Positions 8,101 through 14,264 of a stretch of 15,779 nucleotides of DNA are shown here, one piece after another; position 1 is the first letter of the stretch, and every line of letters starts with the position of its first letter. Made by a program: the position numbers and the translations under genes. Origin of the DNA: an uncultured Collinsella sp. (GTDB lineage Bacteria; Actinomycetota; Coriobacteriia; Coriobacteriales; Coriobacteriaceae). The stretch lies in the NCBI GenBank assembly GCA_958436995.1, contig CAUBMI010000048.1:1-15779 (forward strand). Reading direction: 5' to 3'. Below the pieces are notes generated by a model. That model ran no database searches and was not told the origin of the DNA. It worked only from the letters and a program-made list of their open reading frames with translations.

Positions 8101-10627
8101 AGCGTGCGGTATAGGTATGCGGAACGGTCAGGTCCACATTGCCGGGAAGCTTGTAGCTCGGATCGCGGCTCACGCGAACATCAACCGGGGATCCATCGGC
8201 AGCCTGCTTGTTTTCATACCAACCCAGGAAACGATAGCCGTCGGGCAGCTGGCCCTCCTCGGATATAGCTTTACCGGATACGTCGAGCACCTGTACGGTA
8301 TACGCGCTTGTGCCATCTTCTGCAGTCTCAACCTTAACGTCAGTTTTGCCCACACCGTCGCGCCGAGTCTGATCGTCGGTTGCATCCTGCTCATTGCCCT
8401 CAAACACCGTCATGATGTTCGACACATAGTCGGTGTACACCGGATAAAAATCGGTAGGGCCAAGCACAGTGATCTCGGTGCCGGCAGGATAGAACGCACC
8501 GGCGTTTTTTAACTCGGCAAGCTCAGGCGAGGTGATGGCCGCGTAACCGCCATGCATCCCGGCCTCGCCACTCGGCTGCGTCGTCCAACCGATAAAGGTG
8601 GCGCTGGCAGAAAGAGTGCCGCGGTCCGCAGGGGCAGCCGGCGTTAAACCGACGCCATAGCGGTACCAGTCCGTCGACTTGTCGTGCTCCTCGCCGCTCT
8701 GCCACGCGAGCGTCTCGCCCTTGACGTTATAGAACAGTACCTGCGCCTCGTACGAAGCAATAAACAGGTCGTTGCCCTTAAAGGCCTCGGCCCCCTTCGC
8801 GTTATCGGCGGTATAGCTCGACGTTATCTCGTGCGCTTCGTTCTTCTGGACCTGCTTGCCAGCCTTAACGGCATCGGCATCGGTCTTGCCGTTAAACCAG
8901 GCGTTATCGGCATCGATACGGTTCACATTGACTCCGGGCTCACGGAACCAGCCCATAAAGCGGTAGCCGCCGTTGGCCTCGGTCAAACCCTCTGGCTTTG
9001 CGGAGGTATCCTGCTTAAACGTTACCGATGTATCGCCCTGGGCCAGGCCTTGGGCCGTTCCCGCCAGCACGGCGCTCACGGCAAAGGCGTACGGATCCGA
9101 GGTCGCCTGGTCTTTGCCAAGTTTGGTCTTCTCGATTGTCGCGGTGCCCGCACCGGGAAAATCGATCGTCGCCTTAACGCTTTGGCCATGCACGGGAATT
9201 TTCAGCTTGTAATCCATCGCCCACTCATTGGGGTGCGGGGCACCCAGGGCCTTGTCGTTAGCGGTCGAGCGCATGGTGCCGGCACAGAAGTCGTAGTCGT
9301 GCTCTTCCCACAGCTCGCGCGTGGTGTAGCGTTCGTCATCCCACGGACCATAGCCATCGCCCTTGATGATGCCGTCGCCGCCAAACGAGGGGATTTTCTT
9401 TTTGGCAGGGTTGCCCTGGCTGCTGCCGTTTAGGCTCACGCTCGGCTTAAAGTAGCATTCGGTAACCGTGGCGTCACCCTTGTTGGCGCGCGCAGCAATA
9501 CCGCCCAGGTTCACATCGTTTTGAATGATGGGGATCACGGCGATGGGATTATACTGACGCGAGCTCAAGTCACCCGCAAAATGGCTTCGGACGAGCTCGT
9601 TGCCCTTTTCGGTTAGAATACGACCCGCCAAGCCACCCGTCCACGCGCGCGTCACGGCGACGACGCCCACGTACGACGCGGCATAGCTGTAGCACTGCGC
9701 CGTCGAGAAGCAGTCGATAATCTTGGCGTCACCCGCCATACAGCCCACAAAACCCGAGGCATACACGTTGTTGCCGCCCAGGGCGCCAATGGCCACGTCG
9801 TACTTATTGGTGACGTCGGTCATGCCCTTCTCAGCAATCGAGCCGTCGTCCTTACGCGTCGGCGTCACGCGGCAGTACTCGATAGTCGAGTTCTTAACGT
9901 AGCCGGCAAACGCCGCCATATACAGACCCTCACCGCCGAGCGCCTGCACGCCCGAGGTCGTATTGTTGACGGCACGGCCGCCACGGACCTCGCAGTTGTA
10001 GAGGGTGCAGCCGTCGAGCTCGCCGACGATGAGACCGCCCTCAAAGCCTGCGTTGGTAATGAGGTTGAGAGCATTGTTGGCGCAGGTCACGTGCAGCGTG
10101 CTCTCCATGACCATAACGTTTTCGAAGCGCGTATTGACGGCCTTGCCCACGATAATGCCACCGCGGAAGTCCGCCCACACGTTGGCGTCCTTGACCAGGA
10201 AGTTTTTGATGGTGGCACCGTTGGTCTCGGCAAAAAATCCCGTATCGCGCTCGGGGTCAAAAGCGTCTTTATCGTAGTTCAGGCCCTCAACGGTGTGGTT
10301 TTGACCATCGAACACGCCCTTAAACGGATGCTCCTTGTTGCCAAACGACAGATGCTTAACGGTGTTTGCAACGATGGCTTTCATGTCGTCGCTGTCGAGC
10401 TCAATGTCGTTATCGAGATAAACGTGCCAGCCGGACGTATCGCGCTCGCGCGACAGCGCCACGTACGCCAAAAAGTCAGCCTCGTTTTTGATGTGGAATT
10501 CGGTTTTGGCCTCGGGCACATCCTCGGCATGCACCGCCGTCGGCAGCGCCATAACGCAGCAAAGGGCAATCGCCGCGACGGCAACTAGCCTGCTAAGCAC
10601 GCCCCGGTTCATGTTCTTGATCTTCAT
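5132..10627 (-). CDS. Giant secreted adhesin: GLUG-like beta-helix, FxGW repeats, Cna-B-like tail
   Basis: The product is 1831 residues. A Sec signal peptide ends near AVHA|ED (34/35). Residues about 40-430 look like a right-handed beta-helix with about six GLUG-like turns (GGIIVGKAVNTRFENV, GGLIVGELDGCTLYNC, AAFAGYVKNSTIEYC, SGFVGCMAGDAKIIDC and so on). From about 550 to 1600 there are repeats of the InlB/Listeria-Bacteroides beta-grasp kind, each with FxGW and most with a closing YPVY or YTARF: GYRFMGWF (~554), FIGWTTQP (~680), GYRFLGWY (~800), GYKFLGWI (~1100), FVGWTEAEP (~1312), FVGWSRDY (~1405), plus a diverged FSFWTLERP (~985). The tail (about 1690-1815) has HTLKIVKQT, GIYTVEED and FTCTNTRVNDKW, a Cna-B/SpaA-like domain. 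It ends in a charged tail with no LPxTG and no membrane helix. GGAGG lies 11 bases before the start. Role inferred: adhesive shaft of the surface assembly. Confidence 0.9.
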   Translation of the reverse strand: MKIKNMNRGVLSRLVAVAAIALCCVMALPTAVHAEDVPEAKTEFHIKNEADFLAYVALSRERDTSGWHVYLDNDIELDSDDMKAIVANTVKHLSFGNKEHPFKGVFDGQNHTVEGLNYDKDAFDPERDTGFFAETNGATIKNFLVKDANVWADFRGGIIVGKAVNTRFENVMVMESTLHVTCANNALNLITNAGFEGGLIVGELDGCTLYNCEVRGGRAVNNTTSGVQALGGEGLYMAAFAGYVKNSTIEYCRVTPTRKDDGSIAEKGMTDVTNKYDVAIGALGGNNVYASGFVGCMAGDAKIIDCFSTAQCYSYAASYVGVVAVTRAWTGGLAGRILTEKGNELVRSHFAGDLSSRQYNPIAVIPIIQNDVNLGGIAARANKGDATVTECYFKPSVSLNGSSQGNPAKKKIPSFGGDGIIKGDGYGPWDDERYTTRELWEEHDYDFCAGTMRSTANDKALGAPHPNEWAMDYKLKIPVHGQSVKATIDFPGAGTATIEKTKLGKDQATSDPYAFAVSAVLAGTAQGLAQGDTSVTFKQDTSAKPEGLTEANGGYRFMGWFREPGVNVNRIDADNAWFNGKTDADAVKAGKQVQKNEAHEITSSYTADNAKGAEAFKGNDLFIASYEAQVLFYNVKGETLAWQSGEEHDKSTDWYRYGVGLTPAAPADRGTLSASATFIGWTTQPSGEAGMHGGYAAITSPELAELKNAGAFYPAGTEITVLGPTDFYPVYTDYVSNIMTVFEGNEQDATDDQTRRDGVGKTDVKVETAEDGTSAYTVQVLDVSGKAISEEGQLPDGYRFLGWYENKQAADGSPVDVRVSRDPSYKLPGNVDLTVPHTYTARFEYRVDYYIRAFTNSGLTDSKLLCSVWNKYKSPFEENVGATYVRENIVHWGAGTDDSAHVLHDDKNPADKCTTVLSDATRIVAPINAYSHNVRNDTGANTIKDMIADTDFPGAGKLSDEWKASSIKVQFSPAHDRYHFSFWTLERPDDGSWTYIENPFSSAVLTTEQYYVRAMVTTDVNFYDKDGNVKQAATRRYESNLLQQKTAEGKDPTFLYCYPHLYKDRTVNTRPYDGKDGDVNPSLTLEASPTDADMAVPGYKFLGWISTAEVQKDSDVWKYIYDVAGDSYVTSDPDKAEPYLATDESKVTQWQDAYPVYAKYDVSYTTNLHRAGFEGTDKVNVPSYNIAPVINADTNPATATVTPDVTTPVYKAGGELYKLQKVEIELPNGEIKTLPYDVEHGTCSYPVEPGGAYTFVAYYSPLAVVYHLNATDVDGKVAQQDDMLGNLNGGIPKPTYDVSTIDADTGKFNVFVGWTEAEPAPGKGYVAWSEGIRMVSASTVVKAPMELYPVYRPNLVTVQSNIDSKLANPDLVRSLGRTDSGDQISLEVKAAEEVEGTDGTKYDFVGWSRDYVNDGQYTLMTDDEKYPLEGSEPFESVTYTAVYKKTPLKVRYHDTEDNVIYTATVDPNDTSVLRGQDGNAGFVQTVKVPKMDENGNPVYDDKGEPVMEPKEVAYDPEAYSAIVAFLGERADSSLKELFLEWQWVNGDKAVAWSDFKGKPVTANMDLYPVTYKVVANDTSDDASPKNVTGQLKWLLDPNAANTIDDKSDKAPFKACFAKPFMGTQLTVHVDRVGYGLPGQTPAPVNGKYVSLYSSGSGEGSFELTNRLDYKLTGDGTQSDGNAVFDFAATHTLKIVKQTQDSWAKGKTFRFKVSRAGMDGNALEERTVEVTVSSDAQLKDGSAWYSGAIELAVPAGIYTVEEDSAWAWRYSNQIGVPGKQPGDKAQATISAASSANDATFTCTNTRVNDKWIDGSNRAHNVWSNGNVAKKED
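5137..5143 (-). promoter_or_regulatory. Ribosome binding site inside the end of the giant gene
   Basis: On the minus strand AAGGAGG lies six bases before the ATG at 5130 and overlaps the last codons of the giant gene, whose stop ends at 5132. This strong site and the one-base gap suggest translational coupling of the two proteins. Confidence 0.75.
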
Positions 10628-10630
10628 AGG

Positions 10631-11278
10631 CTAGTTCGCCTCCGGCCAACCCACGACGTCGAGAACGTCGAGGACGGTATCGCTTTCCTGCTGGTTTTTG
10701 GCCTGCACGGCCTGCACATCGATATCGAGCCTGAAGGAGCCGCCGCGCGCGGCATCGTGGTAGTCGTCCACAAAGCGCAGCGAGTCCATGAGGCTTTCCG
10801 TCATGGCGCCGGGGTCGAGCGTGCCGCCACGCCCGGCCAATCCACGGTAGTAGTACCACCCATCGCCGCCATCGATCCACGGGGACCCCTCGCCCGCGTC
10901 CACATGAAACGCAACGTTGCCCGAGGCATCCGCGCACGAGCCGTCGGGTGCCACTGACTTCATGCGCAGGCGCGCGCGAACGTACTCAGGCTGCGAGCCG
11001 ACGTTCTCCACGCGCACAATGCGGCTGATGTCAGAACCCCCGGCTTTGGTGTCGGGATAGTCCCCGTGCTCGTTGGGCTCAAACGGAATCTCCTCGCCCT
11101 GCTCGTTTAGGGTGTATTCGCAGACTCGTACCTTCACGCTGCCAAACGATAGAACGTTGTTCGCCGGAACCATATCAACAGTAAAAGCCAGCGTGCCGCA
11201 CAGGCACGCCAGGGCCAACAGCGCCATCGCGGCAAGCGCCAAGGTGCGTTTCTGATTGTCGGAAAGATTATTGAGCAT
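10631..11278 (-). CDS. SipW-class signal peptide protein, BsaA/TasA-like (second subunit)
   Basis: The product is 215 residues from the ATG at 11278. A longer reading from a GTG at 11470 runs back through the terminator hairpin and into the end of the upstream gene, and is rejected. No clear ribosome site precedes 11278, so low-level or coupled translation is possible. Residues 12-30 are hydrophobic, then CGTLAFTVD, the SipW-class pattern. The mature protein has VLSFGSVKVRVCEYTL, RIVRVENVGSQPEYVRARLRM, DGWYYYRG and ALDIDVQAVQ-like strands near the C-terminus (LDIDVQAVQAKNQQE). The 4549-5130 protein has the same order and a similar VDISTQAVQA ending, so they are likely paralogues flanking the giant gene. 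Its stop is three bases from the giant gene's start. Role inferred: minor structural subunit. Confidence 0.87.
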   Translation of the reverse strand: MLNNLSDNQKRTLALAAMALLALACLCGTLAFTVDMVPANNVLSFGSVKVRVCEYTLNEQGEEIPFEPNEHGDYPDTKAGGSDISRIVRVENVGSQPEYVRARLRMKSVAPDGSCADASGNVAFHVDAGEGSPWIDGGDGWYYYRGLAGRGGTLDPGAMTESLMDSLRFVDDYHDAARGGSFRLDIDVQAVQAKNQQESDTVLDVLDVVGWPEAN

Positions 11279-11296
11279 TACGTTCGCCAGTCGTCG

Positions 11297-11359
11297 ATAA
11301 AAAGGGGGACCGAGATCCCGACCCGAAAATGGGGATGGGGAGCGGGCCGGGATCTCGGT
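11297..11359 (-). terminator. Intra-operon terminator / attenuator
   Basis: On the minus strand a perfect 12-bp stem ACCGAGATCCCG / CGGGATCTCGGT (arms 11348-11359 and 11309-11320) encloses a 27-nt loop and is followed by CCCCC and then five T. Four more pairs extend it inward after one mismatch. It lies 16 bases after the stop of the first SipW-class gene and before the next gene. The C-run before the T-run should make it leaky. Inference: it lowers expression of the downstream genes relative to the first subunit. Confidence 0.7.
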
Positions 11360-11375
11360 AGAGGGGGTGGGATTA

Positions 11376-12062
11376 CTACAGGTCCTTAGCCCAATTCTTG
11401 GCAGCAGCCAAAGCAGACGCAGACGAACCCTCAGCGGTATTGTCTGCCGCGTAAATGAAGCAGTTGACATCCATCGTGGCAGAATTGGCGAAATCCTTTT
11501 GCTCGGTGTCCTTGGGCGTAGTCACCTGGCTGAACAGCTCGCCAGTCCACTTATCCTCATTCTTGCTGGCAATAAGCGGGGTAGCCTCGGTTCCTTCGCC
11601 AACATAAACGAAAAGGCCACCGAGATAATGAGTCGGCTCGCCCTCAACGGCGGTCGCATCAACGGCCTTCCAGCCAGAGTTAATGGTGAAGTAAGTCGTC
11701 TTGGAATGATCGGCCCCGGCAGACGCCGTCTTGTTGTTCACGAAGACGTACACATATGCATCCTCGGATCCCTTGCCGATACCGACATTAGGATTCTTGG
11801 GTACAGACACGCCAGGGGCGAGCTTAGAGTCCTTAACCCATTTGGTCTCGGTCAGGTTGCCGTTGACCTTATTGTTATCATCCGGAAGCGGCTGATTCGG
11901 ATGGTCGGGATCGGTAGTGGGCTTGTTGATGCCCGCAGTGGTGAAGTTGTTGGTCAGGCTCGACTGCGCCGTCAGCCAGGCGTAGGTACCCACGCCGGCA
12001 GCCAGTACCAGCAGCAGCAAGGCGGCAATGATGCCGTAGCGCTTTTTCTTCTTGTTTTCCAT
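11376..12062 (-). CDS. SipW-class signal peptide protein, TasA-like (likely major subunit)
   Basis: The product is 228 residues from the ATG at 12062, which has GGAAGAG about four bases upstream; an in-frame start 36 bases further back would precede this site. The N-terminus is MENKKKKRYG, a long hydrophobic core, and GVGTYAWLTAQSSLTNNF, a textbook SipW-cognate signal. The mature protein is rich in N, T and A, with PKNPNVGIGKGSEDAYVYVFVNN, FTINSGWKAVDA and THYLGGLFVYVGEG, suggesting a beta sandwich like TasA or camelysin. It has no cysteine before the late VNCFIYA strand. The gene is adjacent to the peptidase gene and followed by a leaky terminator, the arrangement expected for the most abundant fibre protein. 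Whether it polymerises is inference. Confidence 0.88.
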   Translation of the reverse strand: MENKKKKRYGIIAALLLLVLAAGVGTYAWLTAQSSLTNNFTTAGINKPTTDPDHPNQPLPDDNNKVNGNLTETKWVKDSKLAPGVSVPKNPNVGIGKGSEDAYVYVFVNNKTASAGADHSKTTYFTINSGWKAVDATAVEGEPTHYLGGLFVYVGEGTEATPLIASKNEDKWTGELFSQVTTPKDTEQKDFANSATMDVNCFIYAADNTAEGSSASALAAAKNWAKDL

Positions 12063-12132
12063 CGTTCTCTTCCTTTCGAGAATCGTCTTCCCCGGCAACG
12101 GCCCCTACCGCCGCCGACGTTTTTCCCTGCCG

Positions 12133-12690
12133 CTATGAACGCCGCTCCCTCGCATGCACGCGGGCATGCTTGCCCGCAGGCTCGTCGGGAACCATCCGAT
12201 CGAGCACTATCGACGCCGTGATCAGCAGCGCCAGAACGGCCACCACAACAAGCAAACCAGGCATCGTCGTGCAATAAACGTTGACGAAGCCCAGGTAAGG
12301 GACACAAAAGGAAACAGTGCCGATCACGCGCGAAAATGGCGTCTGCTCGGCATCGTGCATGATGCTTCCGTCTGCATTTTTGTTTGCAATGCCCTGCGTG
12401 CCGATCATCTGCGCGGCAGGGTCGATCTCGTACACCTGGTGCGTCACCACGGCGCCATCCGATCGGTAAAAGGTTGCATTGTCACCCACGGCAATATCCG
12501 CTAGCTCAACCTGGCGAACAAACACCATGGAGCCAACGGGAAGCTCGGGTTCCATAGAGCCCGAGAGCACAGCAAAGGGCATGTATCCAAATGCACGAGG
12601 AACAAAAGAAACAACGGCAAGGGCTATGACAAGCGCGAACGCCAAGCTACTCAAAAGTGCAATAAATCGTTTGAGTCTACGCGCAGCCAA
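12133..12690 (-). CDS. sipW: SipW-type (Ser/His) signal peptidase I
   Basis: The product is 185 residues. A membrane anchor spans about 9-30. SGSMEPELPVGS (43-54) holds the catalytic serine S45. VTHQVYEID carries histidine H84 where classical bacterial peptidases have lysine, which places it with the ER/archaeal/SipW class. GTQGIANKNAD (97-107) matches the third conserved box with its aspartate. A second helix lies near 145-164 and the tail is basic. In Bacillus SipW processes TasA and TapA (established knowledge); here three SipW-class signal proteins follow. The start is uncertain: the listed one is TTG at 12690, 13 bases after AAGGGGG. An in-frame TGA lies 12 bases before it, so no start further upstream is possible. 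ATT and ATC codons in between are better spaced but rare. Confidence 0.93.
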   Translation of the reverse strand: MAARRLKRFIALLSSLAFALVIALAVVSFVPRAFGYMPFAVLSGSMEPELPVGSMVFVRQVELADIAVGDNATFYRSDGAVVTHQVYEIDPAAQMIGTQGIANKNADGSIMHDAEQTPFSRVIGTVSFCVPYLGFVNVYCTTMPGLLVVVAVLALLITASIVLDRMVPDEPAGKHARVHARERRS

Positions 12691-12965
12691 AGTGATAATT
12701 CATCCCCCTTGAGAACCTATTCGACCCATCCAAAGGTCAGCAAGTTTCAACAGGAACCGCAAGGCGCTTGAAAAGTGAGTCCGAAATAAGCCAATTTGGA
12801 ATCTTTTCGTAATAAAAACATAGCGATGTGCTACACATTTTTCAATGTTTTGTCGCTAAATGCTACTATTTTTGGCGTAAGTGGTCATTTATCCCCAAAT
12901 TAGTCTGTTTTATCCAATATCTGTGACTGACCCCCTACGCAACTTCCCCATAGAGGGATTAATTT
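12691..12965 (-). promoter_or_regulatory. AT-rich upstream region of the surface operon
   Basis: This stretch is far more AT-rich than the genes around it. On the plus strand TAGCGA (12821-12826) and TCGCTA (12853-12858) form an inverted repeat with inner ACATT / AATGT arms. Two near-direct copies, GCTACACATTTTT and GCTACTATTTTT, start about 30 bp apart. On the minus strand TTGGAT followed 18 bp later by GATAAA (around 12880-12915) is a possible promoter. These are the only features seen here; the true start site is not evident. Confidence 0.4.
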
Positions 12966-12975
12966 TTGCGAAACT

Positions 12976-13032
12976 AAAATAATGGTACCCCCCCCCACAT
13001 TAAAATTAACTTCTGAAAGTACCATTTATTTT
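12976..13032. repeat. C9 tract within an inverted repeat
   Basis: Nine C in a row (12988-12996) sit next to TAATGGTA. The arms AAAATAATGGTAC (12976-12988) and GTACCATTTATTTT (13019-13032) are reverse complements apart from one extra base. The tract lies about 300 bp upstream of the signal peptidase gene. Runs of this kind slip during replication, so length may vary among cells or be miscalled in assembly. Confidence 0.6.
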
Positions 13033-13089
13033 TAACCCTCTTTTTGCAGCTTTATGACAGCACCATCTAGTTCGCAGCCCATAACCCTC

Positions 13090-13287
13090 TGAAAACCGTG
13101 TCCCAACATTCGCTTGCGAAATGGGATGCGGTTTCCACAGAGTCCCCAACGGGAAACCGCATCCCATTCCAAAGGCGGGACGCAGCTTCCGCAACCCCAC
13201 CCATCCGGAAATCCCATCCCACTCCGCACACATCCGGGCATAGAACAATCAGCTTACTAGGCCTTCCATCAATAAAGGGGCGCCCTC
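13090..13287. repeat. Second 62-bp stem-loop array (array 2)
   Basis: Units start at 13090 and 13152 (exactly 62 bp apart) and 13207 (55 bp, consistent with a 7-bp loss). Each of the first two pairs a GAAANCCGNRTCCC arm with a reverse-complement partner. The third unit and its tail match the last unit of array 1 at roughly 84% over 81 positions by eye, including 28 of 29 bases at 13259-13287 against 3680-3708. Orientation is the same as array 1. No protein frame is conserved between the arrays. Confidence 0.82.
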
Positions 13288-13293
13288 GTGTCA

Positions 13294-13323
13294 TGAAAAA
13301 AGCCTCGAGAACTTCGAGGCTTT
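13294..13323 (-). terminator. Terminator after the flavodoxin gene
   Basis: On the minus strand a 10-bp stem AAAGCCTCGA / TCGAGGCTTT with a 5-nt loop continues into further T (six in all), ending in CATGA. It lies about 40 bp after the flavodoxin stop and separates that gene from array 2. Confidence 0.85.
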
Positions 13324-13365
13324 CACATTTGTATTGTTTTGCACGAAGGACCGCGAACGGCGAAG

Positions 13366-13923
13366 CTACTCTCCCAGCACGGCCTTCTTGGCGGCTGCAG
13401 CCATGTTGTCCAGATCCTCCTTGGTGGGATGGTCCTTCGCGGCAACCCAGTTGTCGAGCAGCATCTTAAATCGGGCGTTGTCGGGATCTTGCTCGAGCAT
13501 GGCCTCGTAGCGCTGCTTGACCGCGGGGCCCATCTTGCCCTGGCACATCGCCCAGCCCGCAAGCTCGGCATCCCCAGCCAAATTGGAAGTTACGCGATCA
13601 ATAATCTGCTGGTAATAGCTCTGGTCGGCGCCAAAACCGCAGGTGCCAAACAGGAAGACGCGCTTGCCGTGCAAGGCGGAAAGCAACGCCGCGACCGAAG
13701 GCGTGCACGCGCCCTTGTCGCACCAAAAACCGACGAGCACCGTGTCAGCCGCGCAGGCGCCCTGCGCCTCGAGCGCAACCTGATCTGCATCCGCATCGTC
13801 GCTCAACGCCGCGGCATGGACAAACTCAACACCCGCAGCCTGCAGAGCGCGCTTGATCGCGCCCGAAACCATCCTGGTATTACCGCTCTTGCTGTTAACC
13901 ACCAAAGAGCACGTCATAGTCAC
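13366..13923 (-). CDS. Flavodoxin family protein (Flavodoxin_3 / BilS-like)
   Basis: The product is 185 residues. SKSGNT (11-16) is the phosphate-binding loop for FMN. DTVLVGFWCDKGACTPSVAALLSALHGKRVFLFGTCGFG matches the second half of the flavodoxin fold. AGWAMCQGKMGPAVKQRYEAML and a C-terminal HPTKEDLDNMAAAAKKAV are typical of the Flavodoxin_3 type, longer than a plain flavodoxin. Some relatives are named BilS from the gut bilirubin-reductase cluster. No bilR-like reductase is next to it, so that role is not supported here. Probable function: FMN-dependent electron transfer in the cytoplasm. GTG at 13923 (GAGG four bases upstream) or ATG at 13917 could be the start. It is transcribed alone, with its own terminator at 13294-13323. 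Confidence 0.87.
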   Translation of the reverse strand: MTMTCSLVVNSKSGNTRMVSGAIKRALQAAGVEFVHAAALSDDADADQVALEAQGACAADTVLVGFWCDKGACTPSVAALLSALHGKRVFLFGTCGFGADQSYYQQIIDRVTSNLAGDAELAGWAMCQGKMGPAVKQRYEAMLEQDPDNARFKMLLDNWVAAKDHPTKEDLDNMAAAAKKAVLGE

Positions 13924-13976
13924 GTTGCCTCGTTTCCCCCAAAACTAAAGCCACTAATGCAATTTATTAGATGAAT

Positions 13977-14004
13977 ATCTTAGTACTAACGTGACAGATG
14001 TAAA
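13977..14004 (-). promoter_or_regulatory. Possible promoter of the flavodoxin gene
   Basis: On the minus strand TTTACA (13999-14004) is separated by 16 bp from TAAGAT (13977-13982), about 55 bp before the start codon. The match to consensus is fair only. Confidence 0.35.
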
Positions 14005-14039
14005 CCACCGTCTGTCGATTGGCGACGCAGACGACATCT
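13996..14039. repeat. Nested inverted repeat between divergent genes
   Basis: AGATGT (13996-14001) and ACATCT (14034-14039) enclose GTCTG (14010-14014) and CAGAC (14028-14032), which in turn enclose TCG and CGA. It overlaps the possible flavodoxin -35 and may be an operator or an RNA hairpin. Confidence 0.4.
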
Positions 14040-14088
14040 TTGGACAGATTTCGAACAGTATGTACTTCGGATTGAAACCGCCACAGAA

Positions 14089-14226
14089 CGTTTCACGAAT
14101 GGCCGAAAAACTGTTTCACAAAACGCCGTCAAATTGTTTCACATAATATCGTCAATTTGTTTCACGGAATACCATCAAATTGTGTCATGGTTTTTCATCA
14201 AAATGTTTTACGCGCTGGTAAGATGC
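14089..14226 (+). repeat. Six 23-bp iterons upstream of the ATPase gene
   Basis: The core TGTTTCAC (variants CGTTTCAC, TGTGTCAT, TGTTTTAC) begins at 14089, 14112, 14135, 14158, 14181 and 14204, exactly 23 bp apart each time. Around the core the central units share TCAAAT before it and AA.NCC or AT after it. The last copy overlaps the probable -35 of the ATPase gene, and the -10 hexamer begins at 14227, again 23 bp on. The pattern suggests cooperative binding of one regulator along one face of the DNA. Spacers are absent, so this is not CRISPR. Confidence 0.85.
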
Positions 14227-14232
14227 TATAAA
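14204..14232 (+). promoter_or_regulatory. Probable promoter of the ATPase gene
   Basis: TATAAA (14227-14232) is preceded by TG at the extended -10 position (TGCTATAAA). TGTTTT (14204-14209), part of the last iteron, is 17 bp upstream as the -35. The start codon at 14265 is about 32 bp downstream. Confidence 0.55.
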
Positions 14233-14264
14233 ACAAAATGTTTCTTTGAATGGCGGGAAGTACG

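Noticed and set aside
10631..11470. Longer start (GTG at 11470) for the second SipW-class protein
   Set aside because: It would read through the terminator hairpin and overlap the previous gene; the SipW-class signal fits the ATG at 11278.
13006..13294. Short minus-strand open frames across array 2 (about 70-80 residues)
   Set aside because: Several frames overlap with no preferred one, and they sit on repeat DNA without ribosome sites.
13366..13923. Bilirubin reduction operon
   Set aside because: The flavodoxin resembles the BilS type, but no reductase neighbour is present; only the flavodoxin family call is kept.
14089..14226. CRISPR array
   Set aside because: The repeats are contiguous 23-bp iterons with no unique spacers, and no cas gene is present.
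14089..14226. Plasmid replication origin
   Set aside because: Iterons would fit, but no replication initiator gene is adjacent and the last copy merges with a promoter; regulation is the simpler reading.
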